Positions 6,269 to 6,850 of a stretch of 6,850 nt of DNA are shown piece by piece. Position 1 is the stretch's first letter. Each line of letters starts with the position of its first letter. Both the position numbers and the translations under genes were made by a program. Under the pieces are notes generated by a model, which made no database searches, was not told the DNA's origin, and worked only from the letters and a program-made list of their open reading frames with translations. The stretch comes from Acidobacteriota bacterium. GTDB taxonomy: Bacteria > Acidobacteriota > Terriglobia > Bryobacterales > Bryobacteraceae. The stretch is taken from assembly GCA_947505565.1 (NCBI GenBank), contig CANNLB010000143.1, positions 1 through 6,850 of the forward strand, given 5' to 3'.

Positions 6269-6850
6269 ACTCGAGGTTTTGAACCAATTCTTTGAACACG
6301 CGCCCGCGATGCTCATAACTTTGAAACTGATCGAAGCTGGCGCACGCCGGCGCCAGCAGGACGGTGTCCCCACTCTGCCCTTCGGCGTGACCGACGCGAA
6401 TGGCTTCTTCCAGTGTGCCGCAATCGAGGAAGGGAAGTCCCGGTTCGACCTCCTCCAATTGCCGCCGAATAATTCCTGCGGCCATGCCGATCAAAAGAAT
6501 TCGGCGGGCCTTGCGGCGCAAGCGACCGGCCAAGCCCCGGTAGTCACTCTGCTTGTCCTTGCCCCCGAGAATCACCCAGAGCCCGCCCGCAAAGGCGTCC
6601 AGTGCCTTTGCCGTCGCGTCGACATTGGTCGCCTTCGAATCATTGTAGTAGCGGATTCCAGCAAGTTCGCGGACAAATTCCAATCGGTGTTCTACTCCGG
6701 GGAAGGTGCGGATAGCGGCTTCAATATCGCTAAGTGCCACGTTGGCCAGCCACGTCGCCGCTGCCGCCGCCATTACATTCTCCACGTTGTGCTGACCCCG
6801 CAGCGGGATCGCCTCCACCGGAAGCAGTGCCTGCTCATCAATCGAGATTA
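6267..6850 (-). CDS. murD: UDP-N-acetylmuramoylalanine--D-glutamate ligase MurD, 3' part (5' end outside the window)
   Basis: MurD is the cytoplasmic ATP-dependent ligase that adds D-glutamate to UDP-MurNAc-L-alanine. About 193 C-terminal residues are visible, against roughly 450 in a full protein, and the frame is open to the window edge; reading upstream of a GTG at 6818 gives ISIDEQALLP, so that GTG is internal and not the start. Motifs: IPLRGQHNVENVMAAAAA (linker into the C-terminal domain, about 6809-6756), VEHRLEFV (6695-6672), YNDSKATN (6647-6624), the MurD-type LGGKDKQSDY (6569-6540), and LLAPACASFDQF (6359-6324) followed by YEHRGRVF. NDSKATN with PACASFDQF distinguishes MurD from the other Mur ligases. 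The stop is TAG at 6269-6267, 9 nt before ftsW. No defect is seen in the visible part. Confidence 0.97.
   Translation of the reverse strand, partial: ISIDEQALLPVEAIPLRGQHNVENVMAAAAATWLANVALSDIEAAIRTFPGVEHRLEFVRELAGIRYYNDSKATNVDATAKALDAFAGGLWVILGGKDKQSDYRGLAGRLRRKARRILLIGMAAGIIRRQLEEVEPGLPFLDCGTLEEAIRVGHAEGQSGDTVLLAPACASFDQFQSYEHRGRVFKELVQNLE

Noticed and set aside
6267..6818. MurD read as a short complete protein starting at 6818
   Set aside because: The codon there is an internal GTG; the frame continues upstream in typical MurD sequence to the window edge.
1..6850. Mobile elements, CRISPR arrays, tRNA or rRNA genes, long repeats
   Set aside because: Nothing of the kind was seen by eye; coding sequence covers virtually the entire window.

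Overview
The window is a stretch of a bacterial division and cell-wall (dcw) cluster, read entirely from the minus strand. In transcription order (right to left) it holds: the 3' part of murD (6850-6267), ftsW (6257-5109), murG (5109-4069), murC (4068-2689), ftsQ/divIB (2675-1794), a short FtsA-like gene (1804-938) and the 5' part of a normal ftsA (948-1). No gap between genes exceeds 13 nt, and four of the six junctions overlap or abut, so this looks like one translationally coupled operon. No promoter, terminator, RNA gene, mobile element or CRISPR array is visible, and there is no non-coding stretch long enough to need description.

The DNA is GC-rich. Gene order murD-ftsW-murG-murC-ftsQ-ftsA, together with the style of FtsQ (an N-terminal membrane anchor, a POTRA region with 'GRSLYMMP', then 'NPWIAEASVTRIWPNRVRV'), suggests a Gram-negative bacterium, most likely an Acidobacteriota member near Solibacter/Bryobacter. 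That placement comes from memory of family style and was not checked by a search. murB and ddl, which often lie between murC and ftsQ, are absent here.

Functionally, MurC and MurD add the first two amino acids of the peptidoglycan stem peptide in the cytoplasm. MurG makes lipid II at the inner face of the membrane. FtsW polymerises lipid II into septal glycan outside. FtsQ joins the divisome, and FtsA normally tethers FtsZ to the membrane and signals to the synthases.

The striking element is the gene between ftsQ and ftsA. It is a 288-residue FtsA paralogue sharing an N-terminal block with the adjacent FtsA (GLDAGSxYTRCVV) and the C-terminal actin-fold adenosine loop (TGGGASLPGL). It lacks about 80 residues corresponding to FtsA subdomain 1C, lacks part of subdomain 2B, lacks the C-terminal membrane-targeting tail and has lost the phosphate-2 aspartate. 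Its start context (a strong GGAGG and an 11-nt overlap ending in TAG) mirrors that of ftsA next door, which supports a tandem duplication followed by reduction. This is the best candidate in the window for an undescribed divisome component.
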